This document shows positions 54,896 to 63,086 of a stretch of 64,000 nt of DNA, piece after piece; the stretch's first letter is position 1; every line of letters starts with the position of its first letter. The notes under the pieces are model-generated. The model did no database searches, had not been told where the DNA came from, and saw only the letters and a program-made list of their open reading frames with translations. Source of the stretch: Pseudoduganella plicata (GTDB lineage Bacteria > Pseudomonadota > Gammaproteobacteria > Burkholderiales > Burkholderiaceae_D); contig NZ_CP038026.1 of NCBI RefSeq assembly GCF_004421005.1, positions 2,914,001-2,978,000 on the forward strand, read 5' to 3'. The position numbers were made by a program, and so were the translations under genes.

Positions 54896-55750
54896 ATGAC
54901 ACCAGGCACATACCAGCTGGGCGGGCGCACCGTCAAACGCCTCGGCTACGGCGCAATGCAACTGGCGGGACCGGGCGTATTCGGTCCGCCGCGCGATCCG
55001 GCAGGCGCGCGCGCCGTGCTGCGCGCCGCCATCGCGGCGGGCGTGAACCATATCGACACGTCGGATTTCTACGGTCCCCACGTGACGAACCAGCTGATCC
55101 GCGAAGCGCTGCAGCCCTACCCAAGCGATCTCGCCATCGTCACCAAGATCGGCGCCCTGCGCGGCACGGACGGTACGTGGCTGCCGGCGTTCGGACGGGA
55201 GCAGCTGATCCAGGCGGTACACGACAATCTGCGCAACCTGGGGCTGGAAACGCTGGAAGTGGTCAATCTGCGGGCCATGTTCGACGTCCACGTTCCGGCC
55301 GAAGGCTCATTGGAGGAACCGCTGTCGGTGCTGGCCGAACTGCGCGAACAGGGCCTCGTGCGTCACATCGGCCTGAGCAACGTAACGCCTACGCAGGTGC
55401 GCGACGCGCGCCGCATGGTGCCCATCGTCTGCGTGCAGAACCAGTACAACCTGGTGCACCGCGGCGACGATGCACTGATCGACACGCTGGCGGCCGACGG
55501 CATCGCCTACGTGCCGTTTTTCCCGCTGGGCGGCTTCTCGCCGCTGGATTCGGCCACGCTGTCCGGCGTGGCGGAGAAGCTGGGCGCCACGCCGATGCAG
55601 GTGGCGATTGCGTGGCTGCTGCAGCGGGCGCCCAACATCCTCGTCATCCCCGGCACGTCGTCCGTCGCGCACCTGCACGAGAACATGGCCGCCGCGGACC
55701 TCCAATTGCCACCCGACGCGCTGGCCGCGTTGAACGGCATGGCCCGTTGA
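54896..55750 (+). CDS. Aldo/keto reductase
   Basis: A 284-residue NADPH-dependent oxidoreductase of the AKR fold. Catalytic D and Y are in NHIDTSDFYGPHVTN and K in VTKIG. The position normally held by His (LHxxDP) reads VVNLRAMF, so the tetrad His is Arg/Asn, as in a recognised AKR subgroup. Divergent from a LysR gene with a 139-nt gap. AGGAG site before ATG 54896. Substrate unknown. Confidence 0.9.
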   Translation: MTPGTYQLGGRTVKRLGYGAMQLAGPGVFGPPRDPAGARAVLRAAIAAGVNHIDTSDFYGPHVTNQLIREALQPYPSDLAIVTKIGALRGTDGTWLPAFGREQLIQAVHDNLRNLGLETLEVVNLRAMFDVHVPAEGSLEEPLSVLAELREQGLVRHIGLSNVTPTQVRDARRMVPIVCVQNQYNLVHRGDDALIDTLAADGIAYVPFFPLGGFSPLDSATLSGVAEKLGATPMQVAIAWLLQRAPNILVIPGTSSVAHLHENMAAADLQLPPDALAALNGMAR

Positions 55751-55770
55751 GGCGTATTCGTTGAGGCGTA

Positions 55771-57426
55771 TTATTTCTTGTACACCTGCCGGCCGGCGAC
55801 CCACGTCTCCAGCACGCCGACCTTGCCGATCTCGCCGGCCGGAATCGCAAACAGATCCCGGTCGGTGACGACGAAATCCGCCCACTTGCCCGCCTCCAGC
55901 GAGCCGATGACCTTCTCCTGGCGCGCGGCGTAGGCGGCATCGAGCGTGAAGCAGCGGAACGCTTCCTTCAAGGTCATCGCCTGCTCCTTGTGCCAGCCGG
56001 CGGCCGGCACGCCGCGCATGTCCTGGCGCGTGACGGCGGCGTGCATGCCCTCGAACGGATTGGGCGACTCGATGGGGAAGTCCGATCCGCAGGCGATGCG
56101 GTCGCCCTGCTTCAGGAACGTGCGCCACGCATAGGCGCCTTCGATCCGCTGCGGGCCGACGCGCTGTTCGGCCATGTTCTGGTCGGACGTCGCGTGCGTG
56201 GGCTGCATCGACGGGATGATGCCCAGCGTTTTGAAGCGCGGAATGTCGGCCAGTGCCACGACCTGCGCGTGCTCGATGCGGTGGCGCAGATTTTTCGCCG
56301 GGTACTTCTTCAGCAGCGTGGCATAGCTGTCGAGGATCTGCCGGTTGCCGCCATCGCCAATGGCGTGCACGTTGACCTGGTAGCCGGCCTTCATCGCCTT
56401 TTCCATCTTGCCGCGGATTTCGGCGTCCTTGTAGAACAGCAGGCCGTGCGTGTGCGGCGCATCCGTATACGGCTTGATCAGCGCAGCGCCGCGGCTGCCC
56501 AGCGCGCCGTCGGCATACAGTTTGACGGCCGACAGCGCATACACGTCGTCCGCGTAGGTGGGCAGCGGTCCGTGTGCCGCCAGCTTGTCGAAGTCCTCGC
56601 CCGTGTCGCCGATCATCGCGTAGACACGCGTCGTCAGCTTGCCCCCGTCCGCATAGGCGCGGTACAGCTTGTCCTCCGCCACGCCGATGCCGGCATCGTG
56701 CACGCTGGTCAGGCCGTTTTTACCCAGCACCGCCAGCGCGCCTTCGAGTGCGGCGCGCGCCTCCGCTTCCGTCGACGGCGGCAGCACCTTCGTCACCAGT
56801 TCCATCGCGCCGTCGACCAGGATGCCGGTCGCATTACCCTGCGCGTCGCGCTCGATCTTGCCGCCGGCCGGGTCTTTCGTCTCTTTGGTGATGCCGGCCA
56901 GCGCCAGCGCGCTGCTGTTGACCCAGACGGCATGGCCGTCGACGCGGCGCATCAGCGCCGGCCGGTCCGGCACGGCCGCATCCAACTCCTGCGCGGTGGG
57001 GAAGCGGCCCAGCTTCCAGATCTCCTGGTTCCAGCCATTGCCGACAACCCAGGCGCGCCCCGGATTGGCCTTCGCATACTGCGCCACCGTCCGCACGGCG
57101 CCGTCCAGCGACGTGGAGCTGTACAGCTCCGCCGCCGTCGCCACCTGGCCCAGGCCGAAGACGTGGCCGTGGGCGTCGATCAGGCCGGGCAGCACCGTTT
57201 TACCCTGCACGTCCACGTGACGAAAACCCGCCGCCTTCGCCGCCACATCGGCGGCGCTGCCGACGGCAACGATGCGGCCCTTGCCATCGAACGCCAGCGA
57301 CTGGAAGCGTACCAGCTCCCCGGCCGCGTTCAGCGTGTAGCCGTTGGCGTTGTCGATGACGGTCTGGGCGTGGGCACCGAAGGCGATAAAGGCGCCGGCA
57401 CAGGCGGCGAGAGTGCGACGTGGCAT
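55771..57426 (-). CDS. Exported YtcJ-like amidohydrolase (amidohydrolase_3)
   Basis: A 551-residue metal-dependent amidohydrolase with signal peptide (MPRRTLAACAGAFIAFGAHA). Metal ligands are His pair in GLIDAHGHVFG, Lys in AVKLYADGALG, His in NVHAIGDGGN and RIEHAQV, and Asp in ACGSDFPIESPNP. YtcJ-like proteins are N-substituted-formamide or exo-deaminase-type; the substrate is not known. ATG 57426 has an AAAGGAG site. It converges with the aldo/keto reductase gene. Confidence 0.9.
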   Translation of the reverse strand: MPRRTLAACAGAFIAFGAHAQTVIDNANGYTLNAAGELVRFQSLAFDGKGRIVAVGSAADVAAKAAGFRHVDVQGKTVLPGLIDAHGHVFGLGQVATAAELYSSTSLDGAVRTVAQYAKANPGRAWVVGNGWNQEIWKLGRFPTAQELDAAVPDRPALMRRVDGHAVWVNSSALALAGITKETKDPAGGKIERDAQGNATGILVDGAMELVTKVLPPSTEAEARAALEGALAVLGKNGLTSVHDAGIGVAEDKLYRAYADGGKLTTRVYAMIGDTGEDFDKLAAHGPLPTYADDVYALSAVKLYADGALGSRGAALIKPYTDAPHTHGLLFYKDAEIRGKMEKAMKAGYQVNVHAIGDGGNRQILDSYATLLKKYPAKNLRHRIEHAQVVALADIPRFKTLGIIPSMQPTHATSDQNMAEQRVGPQRIEGAYAWRTFLKQGDRIACGSDFPIESPNPFEGMHAAVTRQDMRGVPAAGWHKEQAMTLKEAFRCFTLDAAYAARQEKVIGSLEAGKWADFVVTDRDLFAIPAGEIGKVGVLETWVAGRQVYKK

Positions 57427-57571
57427 GAGACTCCTTTGAATTCGATAGCAAGATGCGGTGGCTGGAGCGCAGAGTGTAGCGAAAACGCGGCGGCTTGCGC
57501 AGGCCATCGTGCGTGACATTGCATGTAAGATATGAATTCTCCAGCGGTGCGAGTTCAGCCCCGCGGTGAGA

Positions 57572-58297
57572 ATGCGTGAGTTTTACAGGCTGGCAGAGGC
57601 CACCGGCAGACATTCTGTCCCTGCTATATTGGAGAAAATAGTTGAGTTCATTAGAACAAGTCTGGGCATATCGGGAGAAAACCGTCTATCCGAAGTTGTT
57701 TGGCGTGCCGAGCCGGGGATCTTCCCGCTTGACGCGGAGATTTTTGCGCAAGTGTTCAATGTCCAGGACGTGGACCCGCGCTGGTTGCATCTGGGCGTGA
57801 TGGAATTCGAGCCAACACCGGCAAGGCAATCGTGGTTATACGTGACCTCGGGAGCGTCCAATCCATGGGAGACCGAACCGCGGGATTACCGTCCGGACGA
57901 GCCTTCCTGGCTGGGCGTGGAGTTCGTGATCGAAGCACCCGGCAAGGCGGATTGGCCCATCTACGTATTGCGGCGATTGCTGGCGTACCAGCTTCTGGTC
58001 ACTCACGGTCATTTTGGCGACTTCGAACCGGTCGGTTACGGTTTTCGGGTTCCGGCTGGCGGAAGGATCGACGGCAGCGACGATTCGCAGCTGACCTTCC
58101 TTGCCGTTGCAAGGCCGAGCCACTACGAAAGCACCATCCAGCTCGATTCAGGATTTTTCGACTTCCTGCACGTCGTGGGTATCACTGAACAGGAACGCGA
58201 CTACGCAAAATCGGCCAGTACCGAAGAGTTGATTGCCAGGCTGACGATGCATGGTGCGTATCCAGTCACCGATCCAGAGCGGGCCGGCGTTATCTGA
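57572..58297 (+). CDS. Suppressor-of-fused (SUFU) domain protein
   Basis: A 241-residue SUFU-family protein. The core reads HLGVMEFEPTPARQSWLYVT SGASNPWE, then PSWLGVEFVIEAP and PVGYGFRVPAGGRIDGSD, typical of bacterial SUFU. Such proteins often act as immunity factors in polymorphic toxin systems, but no toxin gene is next to it here. Start is ATG 57572 or GTG 57566. The role is unknown. Confidence 0.85.
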   Translation: MREFYRLAEATGRHSVPAILEKIVEFIRTSLGISGENRLSEVVWRAEPGIFPLDAEIFAQVFNVQDVDPRWLHLGVMEFEPTPARQSWLYVTSGASNPWETEPRDYRPDEPSWLGVEFVIEAPGKADWPIYVLRRLLAYQLLVTHGHFGDFEPVGYGFRVPAGGRIDGSDDSQLTFLAVARPSHYESTIQLDSGFFDFLHVVGITEQERDYAKSASTEELIARLTMHGAYPVTDPERAGVI

Positions 58298-58390
58298 TTC
58301 CTTGACTGGCATTGGCCGGCGGGGCACATCCCCGATCGACCGGTGCCCCATACACTCGACAGTAATCATGCAAAACCGGAGTACGAACCG

Positions 58391-58938
58391 ATGAATGTCT
58401 CGCTCGGGCCGCCAATCAGGGCCAGGCACCTTGCGGCAGTCGTGCTCGCGCTGACCGCGCAACTCGGCACAACCGACGCCAGCGCCATGTCGCGCATGGG
58501 CAGTCTCGAGGTCAGGCTGCAAGGGGACACACCCTGCTTCACGATTACCAGAAAAGAGAGATGGTGGAACGGTGTTCCGATGATCCATTCGGTCGGCGTC
58601 TCGGCATACGTGCGGGGCGCCCCACCGACGCCCGTCTGGCACCTCAGGCTGTTCCCGAACGCCATCCGTCTGGACAGGGACACCTGCCTGCCCTACGGTC
58701 ACTCGCCGGCGGGGCCGGATCGACCGAGGCACCCCGCCTGGTACCGTGGCAGATTTATGCGGTGGGAATCGGCGGCCGCACCGACCGGCCGAGTGACGGT
58801 ACGCAGGGTTATTCCGCCGATTTCTGCCTGGTACCCGGTGAAGGAGGCGCCATGACGGTGGTGAATCTTTCCGGGGAAAGCATCCAGCGAGGGCAGACGC
58901 GGTGCCACGCCGGATCGGCACGCTCCGGCGCAGAGTAG
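58391..58938 (+). CDS. Unknown exported protein, frameshifted
   Basis: The start frame (ATG 58391) has a signal-like segment (ARHLAAVVLALTAQLGTTDASA) and reads LEVRLQGDTPCFTITRKERW to CLPYGHSPAG. One extra G in GGGG (58711-58714) would continue into the second frame: STEAPRLVPWQIYAVGIGG, then YSADFCLVPGEGGAMTVVNL, ending at 58938. As read the start frame stops at 58855 in low-quality sequence. Cys pairs in CFTI, CLPYG and FCLV suggest a disulfide-linked domain. Family not recognised. Confidence 0.55.
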
Positions 58939-58946
58939 GACGGAAA

Positions 58947-59322
58947 TCAACCGCGCAGCGCTATTTCGTCAGTACGACAATACCAGCCTAGGGTTTCGAG
59001 GACAGCACGGCAAACATGCCTGCCAGTGTGCGCATACCCGGCAGGCTTAACAGCTTGCCCAGTTTGCCGCGCCCCTGCTGGCGATGCAGCGCAATAGCGG
59101 AAACTGGTGTTGCGATGAATGCCGATGGCATCGGCTGCCACCCGTACCGTCATCGAATCGAGCATGCATCGCAGGAACGGCAGCCATTTTTCGCGCAGGC
59201 GGATGAAGGCAAGCGGTGTATTGGTGAGTGCGTTGAACGACCGGCGGCACTGCCGGCATCGATAGCGCTGCAGCCCGTAGCAGACGCCATGGCGGTACAA
59301 CGTTGTCCCGTCGCAGTAAGGG
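58947..59322 (-). pseudogene. IS1595-family transposase remnant
   Basis: The frame shows an N-terminal zinc-ribbon (HPYCDGTTLYRHGVCYGLQR, RCRQC), the typical FNALTNTPLAFIRLREKW and VRVAADAIGIHRNTSFR of IS1595-type transposases, after which it decays (RYCAASPAG). There is a stop just before the first Cys codon and no DDE domain. Flanking terminal repeats were not found. The element is dead and only its 5' part is left. Confidence 0.75.
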
Positions 59323-59436
59323 TGCTAATGGGGAGTATCAACCGGTTATTTCGCCGCGACGACAACCGGGCAATAGTATCGGGGCCTATGCTAGAGTTGC
59401 GCTCCCGCGTAACCGGCAAACGATCCGATACTCCCG

Positions 59437-60378
59437 ATGGTACGTCCCGATTCATCCCTTCACGGCGAATGGCGCCGCGCGCAGTGGTTGGCCCTTTCCC
59501 TGGCATTTGCCGCATTGGCGCTGGCGGTCATGTGGCATCGCTGGGGCGGGACGGTCGAGGACTCGCTGGCCTATTTCAATACCGCGCGCTATCTGCGCGG
59601 CGAAGTCCCCTTCGCGGAGCTGCGCGCGCCGTTCCCCTACCGTGTAACGATCCCGGCGTTGGCGGCCTTGTGGCCCGGCGACCTGCGGAGCGGCTTCGCC
59701 ACGCTGAACTGGCTGGCCACGGCCGGCACGGCCGTCACGCTGTCGTATCTCGTCTTTCGGGCCGGGGGCGAGCGGCGCCGCGTCCTGCTGGCCGGCCTGC
59801 TGGCCATCGTCTCCGTGCCGACCTACTGGTACGCACCGTATCTGCTGACCGATCCCGGCGCGATCTTCGGCCGCTCCGTGTTCGCGCTGGGCGTCGTGAC
59901 GGGCCAGCCCTGGCTGGCGCTGGCCGGCGGGCTGTTCGCCACCACCGTCCGGGAAGAAAACATCCTGCTGCTGGCCTGGCTGCTGGTGTTCGGCCGGGTG
60001 GGATGGCTGCGCGGCGGCATCGTGCTCGCGCTCGCGGCCATCTGGCTGATCGTCGTGCGCTGGTATGTGTTCCCCGGCTTGCCGACTTATTTGTGGGTGC
60101 CCAATATCGGCACCGTGATCGCCGCGCTGCGCGACCAGCGCTCGCTGCTGTCGCTCGTCAGCGCCGGTGTCATCGTCATTCCGCTGGCCGTGCTGGCATG
60201 GCGGCACGTGCCCGAACGGATCCGGCCATTGAAGGGCATCCTGTTGATGATGGCCGTGCCGCCGCTGTACGCGGCGCTGTCCGTACGGATCGAGGGGCGG
60301 GCCATCTGGAGCCTGTATCCATTCCTGATTCCGATTGCCGTATTCGCGCCAGGCCTTATTCGGCGTCGTGAAAAATAA
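59437..60378 (+). CDS. Polytopic membrane protein, GT-C-like
   Basis: A 313-residue protein with about nine hydrophobic helices. A loop after the first helix holds GGTVEDSLAYFNTARYLRGE and FAELRAPFPYRV, similar to the first-loop acidic motifs of GT-C glycosyltransferases, though no lipid-sugar genes are around. Residues 275-305 form the last helices (SLYPFLIPIAVFAPGLI). No named family recognised. Confidence 0.7.
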   Translation: MVRPDSSLHGEWRRAQWLALSLAFAALALAVMWHRWGGTVEDSLAYFNTARYLRGEVPFAELRAPFPYRVTIPALAALWPGDLRSGFATLNWLATAGTAVTLSYLVFRAGGERRRVLLAGLLAIVSVPTYWYAPYLLTDPGAIFGRSVFALGVVTGQPWLALAGGLFATTVREENILLLAWLLVFGRVGWLRGGIVLALAAIWLIVVRWYVFPGLPTYLWVPNIGTVIAALRDQRSLLSLVSAGVIVIPLAVLAWRHVPERIRPLKGILLMMAVPPLYAALSVRIEGRAIWSLYPFLIPIAVFAPGLIRRREK

Positions 60379-61042
60379 CCCCCAGCGTATGCCGCCGCCC
60401 GCTCCGGACGCGGCTGACGCCATGGCGCAGGTTGACGCGACAGATCCCACGCGTGCCGTTCACGGGGCGGTGAAAGACGGGGAAGATCACGCAGTCGCCC
60501 TGCCCCAGCGGCACGACCTCCACTCTTGACTGCATGCGCGGACGCTGCTCCGTCAACACGAATTCGCCGCCGGTGAAGTCGATGCCGGGCCGCGACAGCA
60601 GGAACGCGGCCTGCAGCGGGAACACGTGCTCGCCGTATAAATCCTGGTGCAGGCAGTTGTAGTCGCCCGCCTCGTACTGCAGCAGCAGCGGCGTCGGGCG
60701 CGCCTGGCCGGCGGCGTGGCAGCGCGCCAGGAACCCGGCGTGCGACGCCGGGAACCGCACCGGCAGGTTCATCGCCTCGTACCAGCGGTTGGCAATTGCC
60801 GCCAGCGGCCCATACAGCTGCTCGCGCAGGCGCGCCACGAGCGGCGGCAGCGGATAACAAAAATACTGGTACTCGCCGCGGCCGAAGCCATGCCGGGCCA
60901 TCACGACGCGGCTGCGGAAGCAATCGGGGTCGGCATACGTCCGCGCCAGCGCCGCGCAGTCGTCCGCCGCCAGCACGCCCGGCACGTGGGCGCAGCCGTC
61001 CGCGTTCAACGTTTCTTCGATGGCGTGCCAGTCGAACGTCAC
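60356..61042 (-). CDS. 2-oxoglutarate/Fe(II) oxygenase
   Basis: A 228-residue dioxygenase of the double-stranded beta-helix fold. The iron ligands are H and D in CLHQDLYGEHVFPLQ and the distal His in RRHTLGVIFHDAE; the Arg for 2-oxoglutarate is in the same stretch or in CRVNLRHGVSRVRSG. GTG 61042 overlaps the ada stop as GTGA, so it is co-translated with Ada. It resembles prolyl-hydroxylase-like proteins more than AlkB. Substrate unknown. Confidence 0.85.
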   Translation of the reverse strand: MTFDWHAIEETLNADGCAHVPGVLAADDCAALARTYADPDCFRSRVVMARHGFGRGEYQYFCYPLPPLVARLREQLYGPLAAIANRWYEAMNLPVRFPASHAGFLARCHAAGQARPTPLLLQYEAGDYNCLHQDLYGEHVFPLQAAFLLSRPGIDFTGGEFVLTEQRPRMQSRVEVVPLGQGDCVIFPVFHRPVNGTRGICRVNLRHGVSRVRSGRRHTLGVIFHDAE

Positions 61043-62112
61043 TTGCCGCCCTCGCGCTCCAGCAATGCCTGCTTGCGCTGGACGCCCCAGCGGTAGCCGG
61101 ACAGCGAACCGTCCGTGCGCACCACGCGATGGCAGGGAATCGCCACGGCCAGCGCGTTGGCGGCGCAGGCGCCGGCCACGGCGCGCACGCTCTTCGGCGC
61201 GCCCACCATCTGTGCCAGCTCCGTATAACTGACCTTCCGGCCGGCGGGAATGGTGCGCAGCGCCTGCCACACGCGCTGCTGGAACGCCGTGCCGCGCACG
61301 TCCAGCGGCAGATCCAGGCCCAGCTCCGGCGCCTCCACCAGGCCGATGACCTTTGCCACCGTTTCTTCGTATGCCGGTTCGGCGCCGATCAGCTCCGCCT
61401 TCGGGAAGCGGTCCTGCAGCTCGCGCGCCAGCGCGTCGGGATCGTCCCCCAGCAGGATGGCGCAGATGCCGACGTCGGTGCTGGCTGTCAGGATCGCGCC
61501 GAGGGAGCACTGGGCGATGGCGAAGCGGATGGTGGCGCCCTTGCCACCGGCGCGGAACGCCGTCGGCGTCATGCCCAGCGCCCCCTGCGACGTGGCATAA
61601 AAGCGGCCGCTGGAGTTGAAGCCGGCGGCGTAGATGGCGTCCGTGACGGTCGCCTCGCGGACCAGGTTCTGCTGCACGCGGCGCTGGCGCTGCGCCGCGG
61701 CATACGCCTTCGGCGTGACACCCGTATGCGCCTTGAAGATGCGGTGCAGGTGGAACTGGCTCAAGTTGGCCGCTTCGGCCAGCGTCAGCAGATCGGGCTG
61801 CGTGTCGGCCGCCTCGATCACGCGGCAGATGCGCTCGACGAGGGCGGCATGCCGTTCGGCCAGCGGCGGCTGGTCCGGCTTGCAGCGCAGGCAGGGACGA
61901 AAGCCGGCCTGCTCCGCCGCGGTGGTGCTGGCGTGAAAACCGATATTTGCGCGCAAAGCAGGCCTAGCGCCGCACGAGGGCCGGCAGTAGACGCCGGTGG
62001 TGCGCACGCTATACCAGAACTGGCCGTCCGCAGCACTGTCGCGCCGCTGCACGGCGGTCCAGCGGGCTTCGTCGGTGGCGAAGTCGTTGCTCGTTGTGGT
62101 GGTGACGGTCAT
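61039..62112 (-). CDS. ada: Ada, bifunctional methyl-DNA transferase/regulator
   Basis: A 357-residue Ada protein. The N-terminal zinc domain has CRPSC and CLRC (four Cys, one accepting methyl from phosphotriesters), the middle AraC-type HTH is QPDLLTLAEAANLSQFHLHR, and the C-terminal O6-methylguanine methyltransferase has AIPCHRVVR. Start MTVTTTTSNDF at 62112 with GAGGGAAA upstream; 62145 is an alternative. It is divergent from hutC and co-transcribed with the 2OG oxygenase. Confidence 0.94.
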   Translation of the reverse strand: MTVTTTTSNDFATDEARWTAVQRRDSAADGQFWYSVRTTGVYCRPSCGARPALRANIGFHASTTAAEQAGFRPCLRCKPDQPPLAERHAALVERICRVIEAADTQPDLLTLAEAANLSQFHLHRIFKAHTGVTPKAYAAAQRQRRVQQNLVREATVTDAIYAAGFNSSGRFYATSQGALGMTPTAFRAGGKGATIRFAIAQCSLGAILTASTDVGICAILLGDDPDALARELQDRFPKAELIGAEPAYEETVAKVIGLVEAPELGLDLPLDVRGTAFQQRVWQALRTIPAGRKVSYTELAQMVGAPKSVRAVAGACAANALAVAIPCHRVVRTDGSLSGYRWGVQRKQALLEREGGK

Positions 62113-62186
62113 CGGGTTTCCCTCGCAGATGTTCGATGCATCCATATTATGGCGCCGCCGTGACCCGGACACTCCGCCGCTTGCTT

Positions 62187-62214
62187 TTGAATTCGTCCGG
62201 GCCGATGCTAGAAT
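62187..62214 (+). promoter_or_regulatory. hutC promoter
   Basis: TTGAAT (62187-62192), 16-nt spacer and TAGAAT (62209-62214) preceded by TGC. A GGAG at 62231-62234 precedes TTG 62241. The ATG at 62205 would lie inside this promoter, which argues for the TTG start. Confidence 0.5.
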
Positions 62215-62240
62215 CGCCCCACCCCGCAGCGGAGACCAGT

Positions 62241-62987
62241 TTGGACGCACAGCCAGCAATAGAGAACATCGACACCAGTATCCCCGTCTTCCAGCGCATC
62301 AAGGACTTCCTGACGGCGCAGATCGCGGCCGGCCACTGGAAGGAAGGCGACGTGATCCCGTCGGAGCAGGCGCTGGTGCGGCAGTTCGGCGTGTCGCGCA
62401 TGACGGTCAACCGCGCCGTGCGCGAGCTCACGGCCGAAGCCGTGCTGACCCGGCGCCAGGGCTCGGGCACCTTTGTCGCACCGCAAAAATACCAGGCCAC
62501 GCTGCTGCAGATCCGCAGCATCGCCGACGAAGTGCGGTCCCGTGGCCACGTGCACCGCAGCAGCCTGCAGTTGCTGGAGCAAAGCGCCGCCAGCGAGCTG
62601 CTGGCCAAGCAGTTCGAGCTGCCGGCCGGCCTGGCACTGTTCCATTCGATCATCGTCCACTACGAGAACGGCGTGCCGATCCAGGTGGAGGACCGCTGGG
62701 TCAATCCGCAATGCGCACCGGCCTACATGGAGCAGGACTTCACCCGCGTCACCCCGAACGAATACCTGGTGGCGGCCGCGCCGCTGCAGGGCGCCAGCTA
62801 CAGCCTGGAGGCGCTGGCGGCGCCGCGCGACATTGCCGACATGCTGGCGATGGACGCGCGCCAGCCCTGCCTCGTGCTGCGGCGCCAGACCCGCTCGGGC
62901 GGCAGGGTCGCATCCATCGTGACGATGTGGCATCCCGGCCACCGCTACCAGTTTGCCGGCAGCGTCAGCACCGGCAAGGAAGCATGA
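62241..62987 (+). CDS. hutC: HutC, GntR-family histidine utilisation repressor
   Basis: A 248-residue GntR/HutC regulator. The winged HTH (residues about 10-75) has YQ/FQRIKDFLTAQIAAGHWKE, PSEQALVRQFGVSRMTVNRA and RRQGSGTFVA; the UTRA ligand domain follows (IADEVRSRGHVHRSS, VEDRWVNPQCAP, NEYLVAAAPLQGASYSLEA). In other bacteria it is induced by urocanate. It lies 8.4 kb from the hut operon it should control. Start TTG 62241 is preferred over ATG 62205, which overlaps the -10. Confidence 0.88.
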   Translation: MDAQPAIENIDTSIPVFQRIKDFLTAQIAAGHWKEGDVIPSEQALVRQFGVSRMTVNRAVRELTAEAVLTRRQGSGTFVAPQKYQATLLQIRSIADEVRSRGHVHRSSLQLLEQSAASELLAKQFELPAGLALFHSIIVHYENGVPIQVEDRWVNPQCAPAYMEQDFTRVTPNEYLVAAAPLQGASYSLEALAAPRDIADMLAMDARQPCLVLRRQTRSGGRVASIVTMWHPGHRYQFAGSVSTGKEA

Positions 62988-63086
62988 CCCTTCACCGGGC
63001 TTCGATGCTATAGTTGACCCGACCCCAGTGGCCGGGTTACGGCCGGGTCCCAGCCCCGGTTGGCTGCCGGTTTGAAAGGGAAGCAC

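Noticed and set aside
58990..59130. A 47-codon frame ending LLSLPGMRTLAGMFAVLSSKP on the minus strand
   Set aside because: It overlaps the decayed transposase in another frame, lacks a ribosome site and cannot be told from chance.
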